This document shows, in pieces, positions 31,516-41,593 of a DNA stretch of 64,000 nucleotides. Location: assembly GCF_001570545.1 (NCBI RefSeq), contig NZ_BBXD01000009.1:806001-870000 (forward strand). Reading direction: 5' to 3'. The stretch's first letter is position 1, and every line of letters begins with the position of its first letter. The notes beneath the pieces are model-generated. The model was not told the DNA's origin, did no database searches, and worked only from the letters and a program-made list of their open reading frames with translations. The DNA is from Herbidospora mongoliensis (GTDB lineage Bacteria; Actinomycetota; Actinomycetes; Streptosporangiales; Streptosporangiaceae). The translations under genes were made by a program, and so were the position numbers.

Positions 31516-32577
31516 ATGAACGCTTCGGATGTATTCGTGATCGGCGGCGGCATCGCCGGGCTGTCGATCGCCTGGCGGGCCGCCTCGCGGGGCCTCACCG
31601 TCACGCTCGCCGACCCCGACCCCGGCTCGCAGGCGACGCGTGCCTCCGCGGGCATGCTGGCGCCCGTCAGCGAGGTCACCTACACCGAGGAGCCGCTGCT
31701 CCGGCTCGGGCTCGCCTCGCTGGAGCGCTGGCCCGAGTTCGCGGCCGAACTCGAGGAGAAGAGCGGTGTCCCCGTCGATCTGCGCTCCGACGGGACGGTG
31801 GAGGTCGCCTACGACGCCGACGACCTCGCCCAGCTCGACGAGCTGGCCGCCTTCGAGGAGAAGCTCGGGCTGCGCGTGGAGCGGCTCACCGGGCGGCAGT
31901 GCCGCCAGGCCGAGCCGATGCTGTCGCCCAACGTGCGGGGCGGCCTGCTGGCCCGCGACGACCTGTGGGTGAACCCGCGCCGGGTGACCCAGGCCCTGCA
32001 GAAGGCGTTCCAGAACGCGGGCGGGAAGATCGTCAAGGAACACGTCACCACGCTCGACGGCATCGAGGCCGACCAGATCGTCGTCGCCGCCGGGGCCTGG
32101 ACGCCGAGCCTGCTTCCCGGGCTGCCCGTCCGGCCGGTGAAGGGGCAGATCCTGCGGCTGCGCGGCCCGCGCGGCTTCCTCCAGAAGTGTGTACGGGGAA
32201 GGGTGCGCGGCTCCGACGTCTATCTGGTCCCCCGCGACGACGGCGAGATCGTGGTCGGCGCGACGATGGAGGAGCTCGGGTTCGACACCCGGGTGACCGC
32301 CGGCGGGGTCTACGAACTGCTGCGGGACGCACGCGAACTCGTCCCGGGGATCACCGAGCTCGACCTGGCCGAGACCTTCGCGGGGCTGCGGCCCGGCACC
32401 CCCGACAACCTGCCCTACGTCGGGCGGCACGGCGACGTGTGGGTGGCGGCGGGCCATCACCGCGCGGGCGTTCTGCTCGCGCCGCTGACGGCCGAGGCCG
32501 TCGTCGCCTGTCTCCACGGCGAGGCCAACCCGATGCCCGAGTGCGACCCCTCTCGCCTCGACACAGAAAGAATCTGA
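31516..32577 (+). CDS. thiO: Glycine oxidase ThiO
   Basis: Flavoenzyme that oxidises glycine to the iminoglycine used for the thiazole ring of thiamine. At 353 residues it has the FAD-binding FVIGGGIAGLSIAWRAASRG loop, RASAGMLAPVSE and GLRPGTPDNLPYVG near the C-terminus. ATG 31516 is placed 5 nt after GGGAG within the riboswitch; the frame stays open upstream but through the aptamer. Its TGA directly abuts the thiS ATG. Confidence 0.95.
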   Translation: MNASDVFVIGGGIAGLSIAWRAASRGLTVTLADPDPGSQATRASAGMLAPVSEVTYTEEPLLRLGLASLERWPEFAAELEEKSGVPVDLRSDGTVEVAYDADDLAQLDELAAFEEKLGLRVERLTGRQCRQAEPMLSPNVRGGLLARDDLWVNPRRVTQALQKAFQNAGGKIVKEHVTTLDGIEADQIVVAAGAWTPSLLPGLPVRPVKGQILRLRGPRGFLQKCVRGRVRGSDVYLVPRDDGEIVVGATMEELGFDTRVTAGGVYELLRDARELVPGITELDLAETFAGLRPGTPDNLPYVGRHGDVWVAAGHHRAGVLLAPLTAEAVVACLHGEANPMPECDPSRLDTERI

Positions 32578-32778
32578 ATGCGCATCACGATCAACGGTGA
32601 CCCGCACGACCTCGACGACGGGTCGACGCTCACGAAAGCCGTACAGACACTGACGAGGCAGCCCACGGGGATCGCGGTGGCCGTCAACGACGAGGTGGTC
32701 AGCCGGGGCGCGTGGGACGCGACCCCACTGACCGAAGGCGACCGGGTCGAGGTTCTGACCGCGGTCCAGGGAGGCTGA
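32578..32778 (+). CDS. thiS: Sulfur carrier protein ThiS
   Basis: A 66-residue ubiquitin-like carrier that donates sulfur as a C-terminal thiocarboxylate for thiazole formation. It ends in the required Gly-Gly (VQGG), and VNDEVVSRGAW with TPLTEGDRVEVL is the usual core. It is coupled to thiO (TGAATG) and lies 6 bp before thiG, its partner. The ThiF-type adenylyltransferase that would load it is not in the window. Confidence 0.95.
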   Translation: MRITINGDPHDLDDGSTLTKAVQTLTRQPTGIAVAVNDEVVSRGAWDATPLTEGDRVEVLTAVQGG

Positions 32779-33555
<777 letters not shown>

Positions 33556-33627
33556 ACCTTCCTGTTTCGGTCTCGGTTTGGGATTCCTGCACTCAGCATG
33601 TGGCAAATCACCCGTAAACTCGAGGCC

Positions 33628-35550
33628 GTGGACACGACGCTTTCTGATCCGCTCGTCGGGCATGTGCTCGATGGTCGCTACCGCGTCGAGTCCCGGATCG
33701 CCCGGGGCGGCATGGCGTCCGTCTATTTGGCTCTGGACGTCCGGCTCGACCGCATGGTCGCGATCAAGGTGATGCACCGATCGCTGGCAGAGGACCCCGA
33801 GTTCGTCCGGCGGTTCATCGGTGAGGCCAAGTCCGTCGCCTCGCTGTCACATCCCAACATCGTGCACGTCTTCGACCAGGGCACCGACGGTGACCACGTC
33901 TACCTGTCGATGGAGTACTTCCCCGGCAAGACGCTGCGGGCGGTGCTCGACGAGCGGGGGCCGCTGGCGCCGCGCGAGGCGCTGGAGATCATGATCCCGG
34001 TGCTGGCGGCGCTCGGCAGCGCCCACCAGGCCGGGCTGATCCACCGTGACGTGAAGCCCGAGAACGTGCTGATGACCGAAGACGGCCGGGTCAAGGTCGT
34101 CGACTTCGGGCTCGTGCGGGCCATCGAGGGCGGCAACCAGACGCGCAGCGGCGTGATGATCGGCACGGTCGGCTACATGGCCCCCGAGCAGGTCACCTCC
34201 GGCCAGGCCGACGTCCGCAGCGACGTCTACTCCGCCGGGATCATGCTGTTCGAGCTGCTCACCGGGCGTCAGCCGTTCGGCGGCGAGAGCCCGGTGTCGG
34301 TCGCCTACCGGCACGTCCACGAGTCGATCCCGGCGCCGTCGTCCTTCTCCTACGACATCCCGCCGTCGCTCGACGCGCTGGTCGCGAAGGCGACGGCCAA
34401 GGAGCCGGCCGACCGCAACCACGACGCGAACGCGATGCTGGTGGCGGCGGTCGAAGTACACCGCACCCTGCCCCAGACCTCGACGGGGCGGCACTCGGTG
34501 CCGCCCCGGCAGCAGTCGGCGGAGCAGGCCTTCTTCTCCGGCTCCCACACGATGATCCAGCCGGCCATCGAGGTCCCGCCGACCCGGCCGCCGAGGGCGG
34601 CGGTGCGGCGCGGGTTCCGGGTGAACTGGTTCATCGTCGCGCTGGCCGTGCTGATGGTGGGCGGCATCGCGTTCAGCGGGTGGTATTTCACGCTGTCGCG
34701 CACCGCGATCGTGCCCGACCTGGTCAAGCGCAACATCGAGGCGGCCCGTCAGCTCGCCGAGAGCAACGGCTTCACCATCAAGATCGGTGAGGGCCGCTTC
34801 GACGCCAAGGTGCCCAAGGACATGGTCCTGGAGACCAGTCCGCTCAAGGGCGTCGAGGCCGAGCGCGGCTCGGTCATCACGATCATCGCCTCGCGCGGCC
34901 CCGAGATGGTCGGCGTGCCGAAGACCGAGGGCATGACCGAGGCCGACGCGCGGGTCGCGATGTCGGACGCCGGTCTGAACGTGTCCCGGATCCGCCGCAC
35001 CCCGAGCGACAAGATCGGGCGCGGCCTGGTGATCAAGACCGACCCCGTCGTCGGCAAGAAGGTCGAGAAGGGCTCCAACGTCATCCTGGCGATCAGCATG
35101 GGCCTGCTGATGCCCAGCGTGGTCGACCTGCCGCGCGACCAGGCCGAGGCGCTGATGCGGGAGAACGGCTTCGACCCGAGCTGCATCAACGAGGTTGTCG
35201 ACGAGAAGCCGGGCAACACCGTCATCGCCCAGGAGCCGGCCGCCGGCGCCGAGGTCGACAAGGGCGCCCGGGTCTGCCTGACCGTCTCACGCGGCCCCGA
35301 CACCGGCTGGCAGTGGCCCTGGGAGCAAGATCCCTCGGTCGCCGCGCCCGACTTCGTGAACGTCCCCGACGTGCGGTTCAAGAACGTCGAAGAGGCCAAG
35401 CGCGAGTTACAGGCGGCCGGGTTCAAGGTCCAGGTGCACAAGCTGTTCTCCCGCGGCCGCCCCGGCGGCGACGGGCCCGGTCAGCGGGTGCGCGGCCAGA
35501 ACCCGCTCGGCCAGGTGCCCGCAGGCAGCACGATCAACCTGTGGTTCTAG
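33628..35550 (+). CDS. Membrane Ser/Thr protein kinase with PASTA domains (PknL/PknB-like)
   Basis: A 640-residue Hanks-type kinase that probably senses peptidoglycan precursors. The kinase domain (about residues 17-270) has a Gly-rich loop (IARGGMASVYLA), VAIKVM lysine, HRDVKPEN and VDFG, with APEQ. A single transmembrane helix (FIVALAVLMVGGIAFSGWYF) follows near residue 340, then about four extracellular PASTA repeats. GTG 33628 is chosen; a -10-like TAAACT ends 7 nt before it, suggesting a leaderless message. A TTA codon lies at 35407-35409. Likely kinase of the nearby Rv2175c-like protein. Confidence 0.94.
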   Translation: MDTTLSDPLVGHVLDGRYRVESRIARGGMASVYLALDVRLDRMVAIKVMHRSLAEDPEFVRRFIGEAKSVASLSHPNIVHVFDQGTDGDHVYLSMEYFPGKTLRAVLDERGPLAPREALEIMIPVLAALGSAHQAGLIHRDVKPENVLMTEDGRVKVVDFGLVRAIEGGNQTRSGVMIGTVGYMAPEQVTSGQADVRSDVYSAGIMLFELLTGRQPFGGESPVSVAYRHVHESIPAPSSFSYDIPPSLDALVAKATAKEPADRNHDANAMLVAAVEVHRTLPQTSTGRHSVPPRQQSAEQAFFSGSHTMIQPAIEVPPTRPPRAAVRRGFRVNWFIVALAVLMVGGIAFSGWYFTLSRTAIVPDLVKRNIEAARQLAESNGFTIKIGEGRFDAKVPKDMVLETSPLKGVEAERGSVITIIASRGPEMVGVPKTEGMTEADARVAMSDAGLNVSRIRRTPSDKIGRGLVIKTDPVVGKKVEKGSNVILAISMGLLMPSVVDLPRDQAEALMRENGFDPSCINEVVDEKPGNTVIAQEPAAGAEVDKGARVCLTVSRGPDTGWQWPWEQDPSVAAPDFVNVPDVRFKNVEEAKRELQAAGFKVQVHKLFSRGRPGGDGPGQRVRGQNPLGQVPAGSTINLWF

Positions 35551-35563
35551 GCGAGAACCCGCG

Positions 35564-36505
35564 TCAAGAAAGCAGGTCACCCAGCAGCCGAAGCCGGGCC
35601 AGGCCACCGTCGGGGTAGATGTCACATTTGACGTGGGTCACCGGGCGGTCGCTGTCGAGCCGGAACCGGTGGGGCGCGTCGGGCTGGAGGCGGGTCTTGC
35701 CGAGCAGGCTGAACCAGTCGCCGTCACCGTCGCGGCCCGACAGCGACACCCAGCCGGGCGCGTTGAAGACCAGGTGGGTGGTGTCGATCTCGGCGACCGT
35801 GACGGTGCCGCGCCCGGCGAGGCGCACCACCAGCCAGTCGTTGCCGTCGTCGCGGCGGCGCGCGGTCTCCCAGCCTTCGGCCTGGTGGCGGGCCAGGCCC
35901 GGGGCGATGACGTTGTTGGGCGAGCTGTAGAACTGGTTGGAGCAGTCGATCACCAGGGCGCCGTTGGCGAGGGCGGCCAGGTCGACGGTGAGGCCGTGCA
36001 GGAACGCCGGGTCGGGCACCACCTCGCCGTGCACCCGGAGCCGGGCCACTCCCCCGTCGGGATAGATGTTGAGCCGCACGTGCGTGTAGCGGTTCGGGTC
36101 GTCGACGGCGAACTCGTGTTCGCGGTCGCCGCCGAGAGGGCTCCTGGGCAGGATCTCGGTCCAGCCGGTCAGCTCCTCGTGGGCCAGCGGCTCGTCGGCC
36201 GTGCAGGCCTCGACCGAGGCGTAGGGCGGGTAGTTGCCCTTGAACCAGGCCGTGTCGATCACCAGCCCGTGGATGACGCCGGGCAGGCCGAGCCGGACGA
36301 TCGCCCAGTCGTGCCCGGTGGTGCGCCGCCGCCGGGTCTCCCAGCCGTCGTAGATCTGGCCCTTGGCGCCGAAGTCGTGGGTGTGGAACAGGGCGGGGTG
36401 CGGGCGGATGAGCGCCTGGCGGTCGGCGAACGCCTCGTCGTTGGCGGCGATCACGGAGCCGCCCAGGCCGCGCACGGCCAGGTCGGGCAGATGGCGGAAG
36501 GTCAT
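35564..36505 (-). CDS. alc: Allantoicase
   Basis: Hydrolyses allantoate to ureidoglycolate and urea. At 313 residues it has the two similar jelly-roll halves of the family, seen as paired motifs DGWETRRRRTTGHDWAIVRL / EGWETARRRDDGNDWLVVRL and RLNIYPDGGVARLR / KCDIYPDGGLARLR. It is the last gene of the urate operon, overlaps allB by 4 bp, and converges with the kinase gene at only 13 bp. Confidence 0.95.
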   Translation of the reverse strand: MTFRHLPDLAVRGLGGSVIAANDEAFADRQALIRPHPALFHTHDFGAKGQIYDGWETRRRRTTGHDWAIVRLGLPGVIHGLVIDTAWFKGNYPPYASVEACTADEPLAHEELTGWTEILPRSPLGGDREHEFAVDDPNRYTHVRLNIYPDGGVARLRVHGEVVPDPAFLHGLTVDLAALANGALVIDCSNQFYSSPNNVIAPGLARHQAEGWETARRRDDGNDWLVVRLAGRGTVTVAEIDTTHLVFNAPGWVSLSGRDGDGDWFSLLGKTRLQPDAPHRFRLDSDRPVTHVKCDIYPDGGLARLRLLGDLLS

Positions 36506-37788
36506 CGGGCGCCTCTCGTCAGAAACCGGCCGTGGCCGGGAGCGTCACCGCGCAGCCAGGTCTGCTGGACGACGCCCTTCAGCGACCTCCCCTGGTAGGC
36601 GGTGACCGGGTTCTTGTGGGCGAGGTCGCCCGCCTCGACGACGAAGCCCGCCTCGGGGTCGAAGGCCACCAGGTCGGCGTCGGCGCCCACCTCGATCCGG
36701 CCCTTGGAGGAGAGCCCGGCGAAGTCGGCCGGGCCCCGGGCCATCCAGCGGACGACGTCCTCCAGCGAGAAGCCCCGTGCGGACGCCTCGGTCCAGATGG
36801 CGGGCAGACCCAGCTGGAGGGAGGAGATCCCGCCCCAGGCCGTGACGAAATCCGGGGAGTCCAGGCCCTTCATGTCGGCCGGGCAGGGCGAGTGGTCGGA
36901 GACGATCCCCATCAGGGTCCCGTCGGCCAGGCCCGCCCACAGGGCGTCGCGGTTGGCCGCCTCGCGGATCGGCGGGCAGCACTTGAACGCGGTGCCGGTG
37001 ACCTCCTCCGCGCTGAGGGTCAGGTAGTGGGGACAGGTCTCGGCGGTGATCCGCACTCCCTGCGCCTGGGCCTCGCGCAGCACCGCGATCGCGTCTCCGG
37101 CGGAGACGTGCACGATGTGCGCCCGCGCGCCGGTCTCCCGGGCCACCGCGATCACCGTCTCGATGGCCCTGACCTCGGCCTCCTGGGTGCGCGAGTCGAG
37201 GAACTCGGAGTAGGAGGGGCCGGTGGGCTCGGTCAGCGTCCAGGGGTCCTCGGCGTGCGCGATGAGCAGGCCGTCGAAGCGGGCCAGTTCCTGGAGCGCG
37301 CGGGTGAGGCCGTTGGCGTCGAGGGCGGGGAACTCGTCGACGCCCGACGGGGACAGGAAGCACTTCACGCCGAACACCCCGGCGTCCCACAGCGGGCGCA
37401 GGTCGCCGAGGTTGCCGGGGATCGCGCCGCCCCAGAAGCCGACGTCGACGGCGATCTGGCCGTACGCGGCCTTCTTCTTGATCTCCAGGTTGGGCACGGT
37501 CGTGGTCGGCGGCAGCGAGTTGAGCGGCATGTCGACGACCGTCGTCACGCCCCCGGCCGCCGCTGCCCGGGTGGCGGTGGCGAAGCCCTCCCAGTGGGTG
37601 CGGCCGGGTTCGTTGATGTGGACGTGCGTGTCGACCAGGCCGGGCAGCAGCGCGACGTCACCGAGGTCCAGGCCTTCGTGGGTGGTGTACGGCACCAGCC
37701 CCGCGATCCGCCCGTCGACGACGTCCACCCCGAGCGGCAGTACCCCTTCGGGGGTGACCACCCGGCGTGACCGCACCAGAACCGTCAT
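36502..37788 (-). CDS. allB: Allantoinase
   Basis: Opens the allantoin ring to allantoate. At 428 residues it is a cyclic amidohydrolase with metal-binding DTHVHINEPGRTHWEGF, the carboxylated lysine in GVKCFLSPSGVDEF, His ligands in IAHAED and IVHVS, and SDHSPCPADMKG. Starts and stops overlap by 4 bp with both neighbours. Distinguished from pyrC by HINEPGR and by its context. Confidence 0.95.
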   Translation of the reverse strand: MTVLVRSRRVVTPEGVLPLGVDVVDGRIAGLVPYTTHEGLDLGDVALLPGLVDTHVHINEPGRTHWEGFATATRAAAAGGVTTVVDMPLNSLPPTTTVPNLEIKKKAAYGQIAVDVGFWGGAIPGNLGDLRPLWDAGVFGVKCFLSPSGVDEFPALDANGLTRALQELARFDGLLIAHAEDPWTLTEPTGPSYSEFLDSRTQEAEVRAIETVIAVARETGARAHIVHVSAGDAIAVLREAQAQGVRITAETCPHYLTLSAEEVTGTAFKCCPPIREAANRDALWAGLADGTLMGIVSDHSPCPADMKGLDSPDFVTAWGGISSLQLGLPAIWTEASARGFSLEDVVRWMARGPADFAGLSSKGRIEVGADADLVAFDPEAGFVVEAGDLAHKNPVTAYQGRSLKGVVQQTWLRGDAPGHGRFLTRGAR

Positions 37789-38924
37789 ACGCGCTCCTTC
37801 ACCACACTCGCCACGAGTCGCTCAAGAAGTGGCCCCGCCTCGGCCATGCACCGCGCGGGGTCGGGCTCGATGTCCGTCAGGGCGTACGCCGCCTCGATCC
37901 CGGCCTTGCGCAGGTCGTCGTCTGAGACCTCGCGCCGCCCGCAGACCGCGATGACCGGCACGCCGTGCCGCATGGCGGCGTTGGCGACCCCGACCGGGGC
38001 CTTGCCGCGCAGCGACTGCTCGTCGAGCGAGCCCTCGCCCGTGATCACGAGGCGCGCGCCCTCGATGTGGGTCTCGAAGTCGAGCAGGCCGAGCAGGTAG
38101 GCGATGCCGGGCCGGATCGACGCCTTCAGGAAGGCGAGCGCGGCGAAGCCGACGCCCCCGGCCGCCCCGGCGCCGGGCTGTCCGGCCACGCCCATCGCGC
38201 GGACGATCCCGTCGTGCTCGATCGACCCGGTCAGGCCGTGGGTGTGGACGGCGACGGCGGCCAGCCTCGACAGCCCCGCTTCGAGCAGCTTCACCTGGTC
38301 GGGCGAGGCGCCCTTCTGCGGGCCGTAGACAGTGGCGGCGCCGTGCGGGCCGAGCAGGGGGTTGTCGACGTCGGAGGCGACCACGTAGTCGGCGGATCCG
38401 GCGTCGAAGCCGGACAGGTCGATCTTCGCCAGGTCTTTCAGGGAGCCCCCGCCCAGCGGGAGTTCGGCCCCCTCGTCGTCGAGGAAGCGGGCGCCCAGCG
38501 CGCGGGCCAGGCCGGTGCCGCCGTCGGTGCAGGCGCTGCCGCCCAGGCCCAGCACGATCCGGGTGGCGCCCTGCGCGAGGGCGTGGGCGATCAGTTCTCC
38601 GGTGCCGTAGCTGGAGGCGGTCAGGGGTTCCAGTCCACCGGGCAGGCGGCGCAGCCCGGACGCCTCGGCCATCTCGACGACGGCGGTGTCGTCCCTGACG
38701 GCGTACGAGGCCCGGATCGGCTGCCCCGTCGGCCCGGTCACCTCGACCTCGACGCGGGTGAAACCGCAGGCCGCGACGGCGTCTACGGTCCCGTCGCCGC
38801 CGTCGGCCACGGGGAGGAGCACTACCGGGACATCGCCGAGGCCGGCGGCGACGTGGTGGGCGACCTCGGGGGCGGTCAGCGAGCCCTTGAACTTGTCCGG
38901 GGCGATGACGATGTGATCCCTCAT
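37785..38924 (-). CDS. glxK: Glycerate kinase
   Basis: Phosphorylates D-glycerate, feeding carbon from glyoxylate (the product of ureidoglycolate breakdown) into glycolysis. At 379 residues it is a GlxK/GarK-type kinase: IAPDKFKGSLTAPEVA at the N-terminus, PVADGGDGTVDA, GLGGSACTDGGTGLARALGA and VITGEGSLDEQSLRGK. Glyoxylate carboligase and tartronate semialdehyde reductase, needed to connect the pathway, are not in the window. Spaced 7 bp from the upstream deaminase gene. Confidence 0.94.
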   Translation of the reverse strand: MRDHIVIAPDKFKGSLTAPEVAHHVAAGLGDVPVVLLPVADGGDGTVDAVAACGFTRVEVEVTGPTGQPIRASYAVRDDTAVVEMAEASGLRRLPGGLEPLTASSYGTGELIAHALAQGATRIVLGLGGSACTDGGTGLARALGARFLDDEGAELPLGGGSLKDLAKIDLSGFDAGSADYVVASDVDNPLLGPHGAATVYGPQKGASPDQVKLLEAGLSRLAAVAVHTHGLTGSIEHDGIVRAMGVAGQPGAGAAGGVGFAALAFLKASIRPGIAYLLGLLDFETHIEGARLVITGEGSLDEQSLRGKAPVGVANAAMRHGVPVIAVCGRREVSDDDLRKAGIEAAYALTDIEPDPARCMAEAGPLLERLVASVVKERV

Positions 38925-38931
38925 GCCGTCA

Positions 38932-40260
38932 TCATGACCGAAGCAGCCGGGCGTGCGCCCGCGCCCCCGCCGCTCCGGCGGCGTCGCCGGAGACGGTCCG
39001 CAGGTCGCCGTTCTCGACCACGGTCACGCCGTTGACGATCAGCCTGGCCAGAGGCGGGGTCTGGCCGTGGCTCAGCGCGACGACGGGGTCGTCGGCGGCA
39101 GCGTAGGGGCCGTCGATCCGCCACATCGCGATGTCGGCGAGCTTGCCCGGTTCGAGGGAGCCGATCTCGTTCTCGCGCCCGAGGCAGCGGGCGCCGCCCA
39201 GGGTGGCCATCTCCAGGGACTGGCGGGCGGTGAGCGCCTGCGGGCCGTACCGAGCACGCTGCATGAGCAGGGCCTGGCGGATCTCCCCGGCGAGCGGGAT
39301 GAACTCGGCCGAGCCGGGTCCGTCCACGCCGAGACCGACCGTCGCGCCCGCCCTGAGAAGCTCGCTGACCCTCGCGATCCCGGCGCCCAGACGCCCGTTG
39401 GACGACGGGCAGTGGGCGGTGCCGGTGCCCGTCTCGGCGAAGCGGGTGATGTCGGCGTCGGTGAGGTGGACGCTGTGCGCGATCCACACGTCCGGGCCGA
39501 GCCAGCCGAGCGATTCGAGGTATTCGACGGGGAGCATGCCGAACTGCTCCTTGCAGTGGTCGTCCTCGTCGAGGGTCTCGGCGCCGTGGGTGTGCAGGCG
39601 GACGTTCAGATCCCTGGCCAGCCCGGCGGCCTGGCGCATCAGGTCGCCGCTGACCGAGAAGGGCGAGCAGGGGGCGACGGCGACGCGCAGCATCGAGTCG
39701 AACGACGGGTCGTGATATCTCCGGACCGCCGCCTCGGTCTCGGTGAGGATCTCGTCGAGCGTCTCGACGACCTCGTCCGGCGGGAGACCGCCCTGCGAGC
39801 GGCCCCGGTCCATCGAGCCCCGGCACGGGTGGAAGCGCAGACCCACCTCGGCGGCCGCCTGGATCTCGGCGGCGAACAGGTCGCCCCGGCCCTTCGGGAA
39901 GACGTAGTGGTGGTCGGTGGACGTGGAGCAGCCCGACAGCGCCAGCCAGGCCAGGCCGGCCGTGGCCGCGCCGTGCACGACCTCGGCGTCCATCCGGGCC
40001 CACACCGGGTAGCTCGCCACGAGCCACTCGAACAGGGTGCCGTCGGGGGCGAGGCCCTGGGAGGCCCACTGGTAGAGGTGGTGGTGGGTGTTGACCAGGC
40101 CGGGGGTGACCAGGCAGCCGCGCCCGTCGATCCTCTGCGCGTCGCCCTGGAACGGCCCCGCGCCCACGGACACGATGCGGTTGCCCTCGATCGCGACGTG
40201 ACCGTTGGAGATCTCCGGGCCGACGACGGGGGCGATGTGGGCGTTCTCGATGACGATCAC
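38932..40260 (-). CDS. 8-oxoguanine deaminase-type amidohydrolase
   Basis: A zinc amidohydrolase of the chlorohydrolase/8-oxoguanine deaminase group, 442 residues. The metal motif is NTHHHLYQW, with RLHTHGAET, IAHSVHLTDADI and GLGVDGPGSAEF. Members of this subfamily deaminate 8-oxoguanine to urate, which would place it at the entry of this operon; a guanine or other aminopurine substrate is also possible. GTG 40260 overlaps the upstream stop (GTGA). The longer in-frame extension is an artefact over the iron-sulfur gene. Confidence 0.85.
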   Translation of the reverse strand: MIVIENAHIAPVVGPEISNGHVAIEGNRIVSVGAGPFQGDAQRIDGRGCLVTPGLVNTHHHLYQWASQGLAPDGTLFEWLVASYPVWARMDAEVVHGAATAGLAWLALSGCSTSTDHHYVFPKGRGDLFAAEIQAAAEVGLRFHPCRGSMDRGRSQGGLPPDEVVETLDEILTETEAAVRRYHDPSFDSMLRVAVAPCSPFSVSGDLMRQAAGLARDLNVRLHTHGAETLDEDDHCKEQFGMLPVEYLESLGWLGPDVWIAHSVHLTDADITRFAETGTGTAHCPSSNGRLGAGIARVSELLRAGATVGLGVDGPGSAEFIPLAGEIRQALLMQRARYGPQALTARQSLEMATLGGARCLGRENEIGSLEPGKLADIAMWRIDGPYAAADDPVVALSHGQTPPLARLIVNGVTVVENGDLRTVSGDAAGAAGARAHARLLRS

Positions 40261-40733
40261 GAACCGGCCTTCCGGCTCGCGGCCAGGCGGACCGCGTCGA
40301 GGATCTTCTCGTAGCCCGTGCACCGGCACAGATTGCCCGCCAGGTGTTCGCGGATCTCCACGTCGGCGGGCACCCCGTCGTGCTGGGCGAGAAGCGAATG
40401 GGCCTGGACGATCAGACCGGGCGTACAGAAACCGCACTGAACGGCGCCGCACTCGACGAACGCCGCCTGCACCGGATCGAGGCCGCCCTCCGCGGAGGCG
40501 AGCCCCTCGACGGTGAGGACCTCGCGGCCCTCGGCCTGACCGGCCGCGACGAGGCAGGCGCAGACCGGGACGTCGTCGAGATAGACCGTGCAGGAGCCAC
40601 ACTCGCCCTGTTCGCAGGCGTTCTTGGAGCCCGGCAGGCCGAGGCGCTCGCGCAGGACGTAGAGCAGGCTCTCGCCCGGCCAGACGTCGTCGGCGATCAT
40701 CGGCGTCCCGTTGACGGTGACGTTGACCCTCAT
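40257..40733 (-). CDS. Xanthine dehydrogenase-type 2Fe-2S subunit
   Basis: Electron-transfer subunit of a molybdenum hydroxylase, 158 residues. It carries both clusters: the ferredoxin-type [21 protein letters not shown] and the helical-domain CGFCTPGLI with CRCTGYEKI. It overlaps the FAD subunit by 4 bp and the deaminase gene by 4 bp. The molybdopterin-binding catalytic subunit that normally completes the enzyme is missing from this operon. Confidence 0.94.
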   Translation of the reverse strand: MRVNVTVNGTPMIADDVWPGESLLYVLRERLGLPGSKNACEQGECGSCTVYLDDVPVCACLVAAGQAEGREVLTVEGLASAEGGLDPVQAAFVECGAVQCGFCTPGLIVQAHSLLAQHDGVPADVEIREHLAGNLCRCTGYEKILDAVRLAASRKAGS

Positions 40734-41593
40734 GAGTTCCCCCCGTTCACACGTTCTTGCCAGGCCCAGCCGAGCGTGCGGCGGGCCATGACGGCCAGGG
40801 CGTGGACGCGGTAGTCGCGGCTCCCCCGGACGTCGTCGATCGGTGCCGCCGCGGCGGCGACCAGTTCCCCGAACCGTTTCGTCACCACTGGATCGAGTTC
40901 GTTCTCAAAAGACCAGTCGAGGTTTTCGGCCAGGAAGGTCTCCGCCTCGAAGGCCCGGCGCGGGGTGGGGGCGGCGGACCCGATGCCGGTGCCCACCGTT
41001 CGTTCCGCGACGTTCAGCGCGAGACCGAACGAGCAGACCGCGATGACCATCGCGTTCCTGGTGCCGATCTTGGAGAAGTACTGCGGGCCCGTCTTCACCG
41101 GCACGTGGATCGCCCGGATCAGCTCGTTCGCGGCCAGCGCGTTGCGCTTCACGCCGGTGTAGAAGTCGCCGATCGGGATCATCCGGGTGCCGTCGACCGA
41201 CTCGGCCTCGACGGTCGCCCCGGTCGCGAGCAGCGGCGGGTGGCTGTCGCCCGCCGGGGAGGCCGCGCCGAGGTTGCCCGCCACGGTGCCCCGGTTGCGG
41301 ATCTGCGGCGAGCCGACCGTCCGGGACGCCTGGGCCAGACCGGGCAACCGGTCAGCCAGTTCGGCGATGATCCGGGTGTAGGTGACCCCCGCGCCGATCC
41401 TGACCGTGTCGTCGTGGATCGACCACTCCGTGAGTTCGGTGACGGGCGTCAGGTCGAGGAGCGCCTTGGGGCGGCCCTTGTCGAGGTTGATCTCGACCAT
41501 GACGTCGGTGCCGCCCTGGAGCGGGGTCGCGTCGGGCCGGTCGGCCTTCATCCGAAGGGCCTCGGTCCAGGTGGTGGCGCGCAGGAAGTCCAT
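40730..41593 (-). CDS. Xanthine dehydrogenase-type FAD-binding subunit
   Basis: FAD subunit of a molybdenum hydroxylase, 287 residues. It has LQGGTDVMVEINL and the FAD signature RNRGTVAGNLGAASPAGDSHPPLLA, plus the CO dehydrogenase flavoprotein C-terminal domain. The ATG overlaps the uricase TGA by one base (TGATG). Together with the 2Fe-2S subunit it probably serves xanthine-to-urate oxidation, or another purine hydroxylation, with a catalytic subunit encoded elsewhere. Confidence 0.93.
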   Translation of the reverse strand: MDFLRATTWTEALRMKADRPDATPLQGGTDVMVEINLDKGRPKALLDLTPVTELTEWSIHDDTVRIGAGVTYTRIIAELADRLPGLAQASRTVGSPQIRNRGTVAGNLGAASPAGDSHPPLLATGATVEAESVDGTRMIPIGDFYTGVKRNALAANELIRAIHVPVKTGPQYFSKIGTRNAMVIAVCSFGLALNVAERTVGTGIGSAAPTPRRAFEAETFLAENLDWSFENELDPVVTKRFGELVAAAAAPIDDVRGSRDYRVHALAVMARRTLGWAWQERVNGGNS

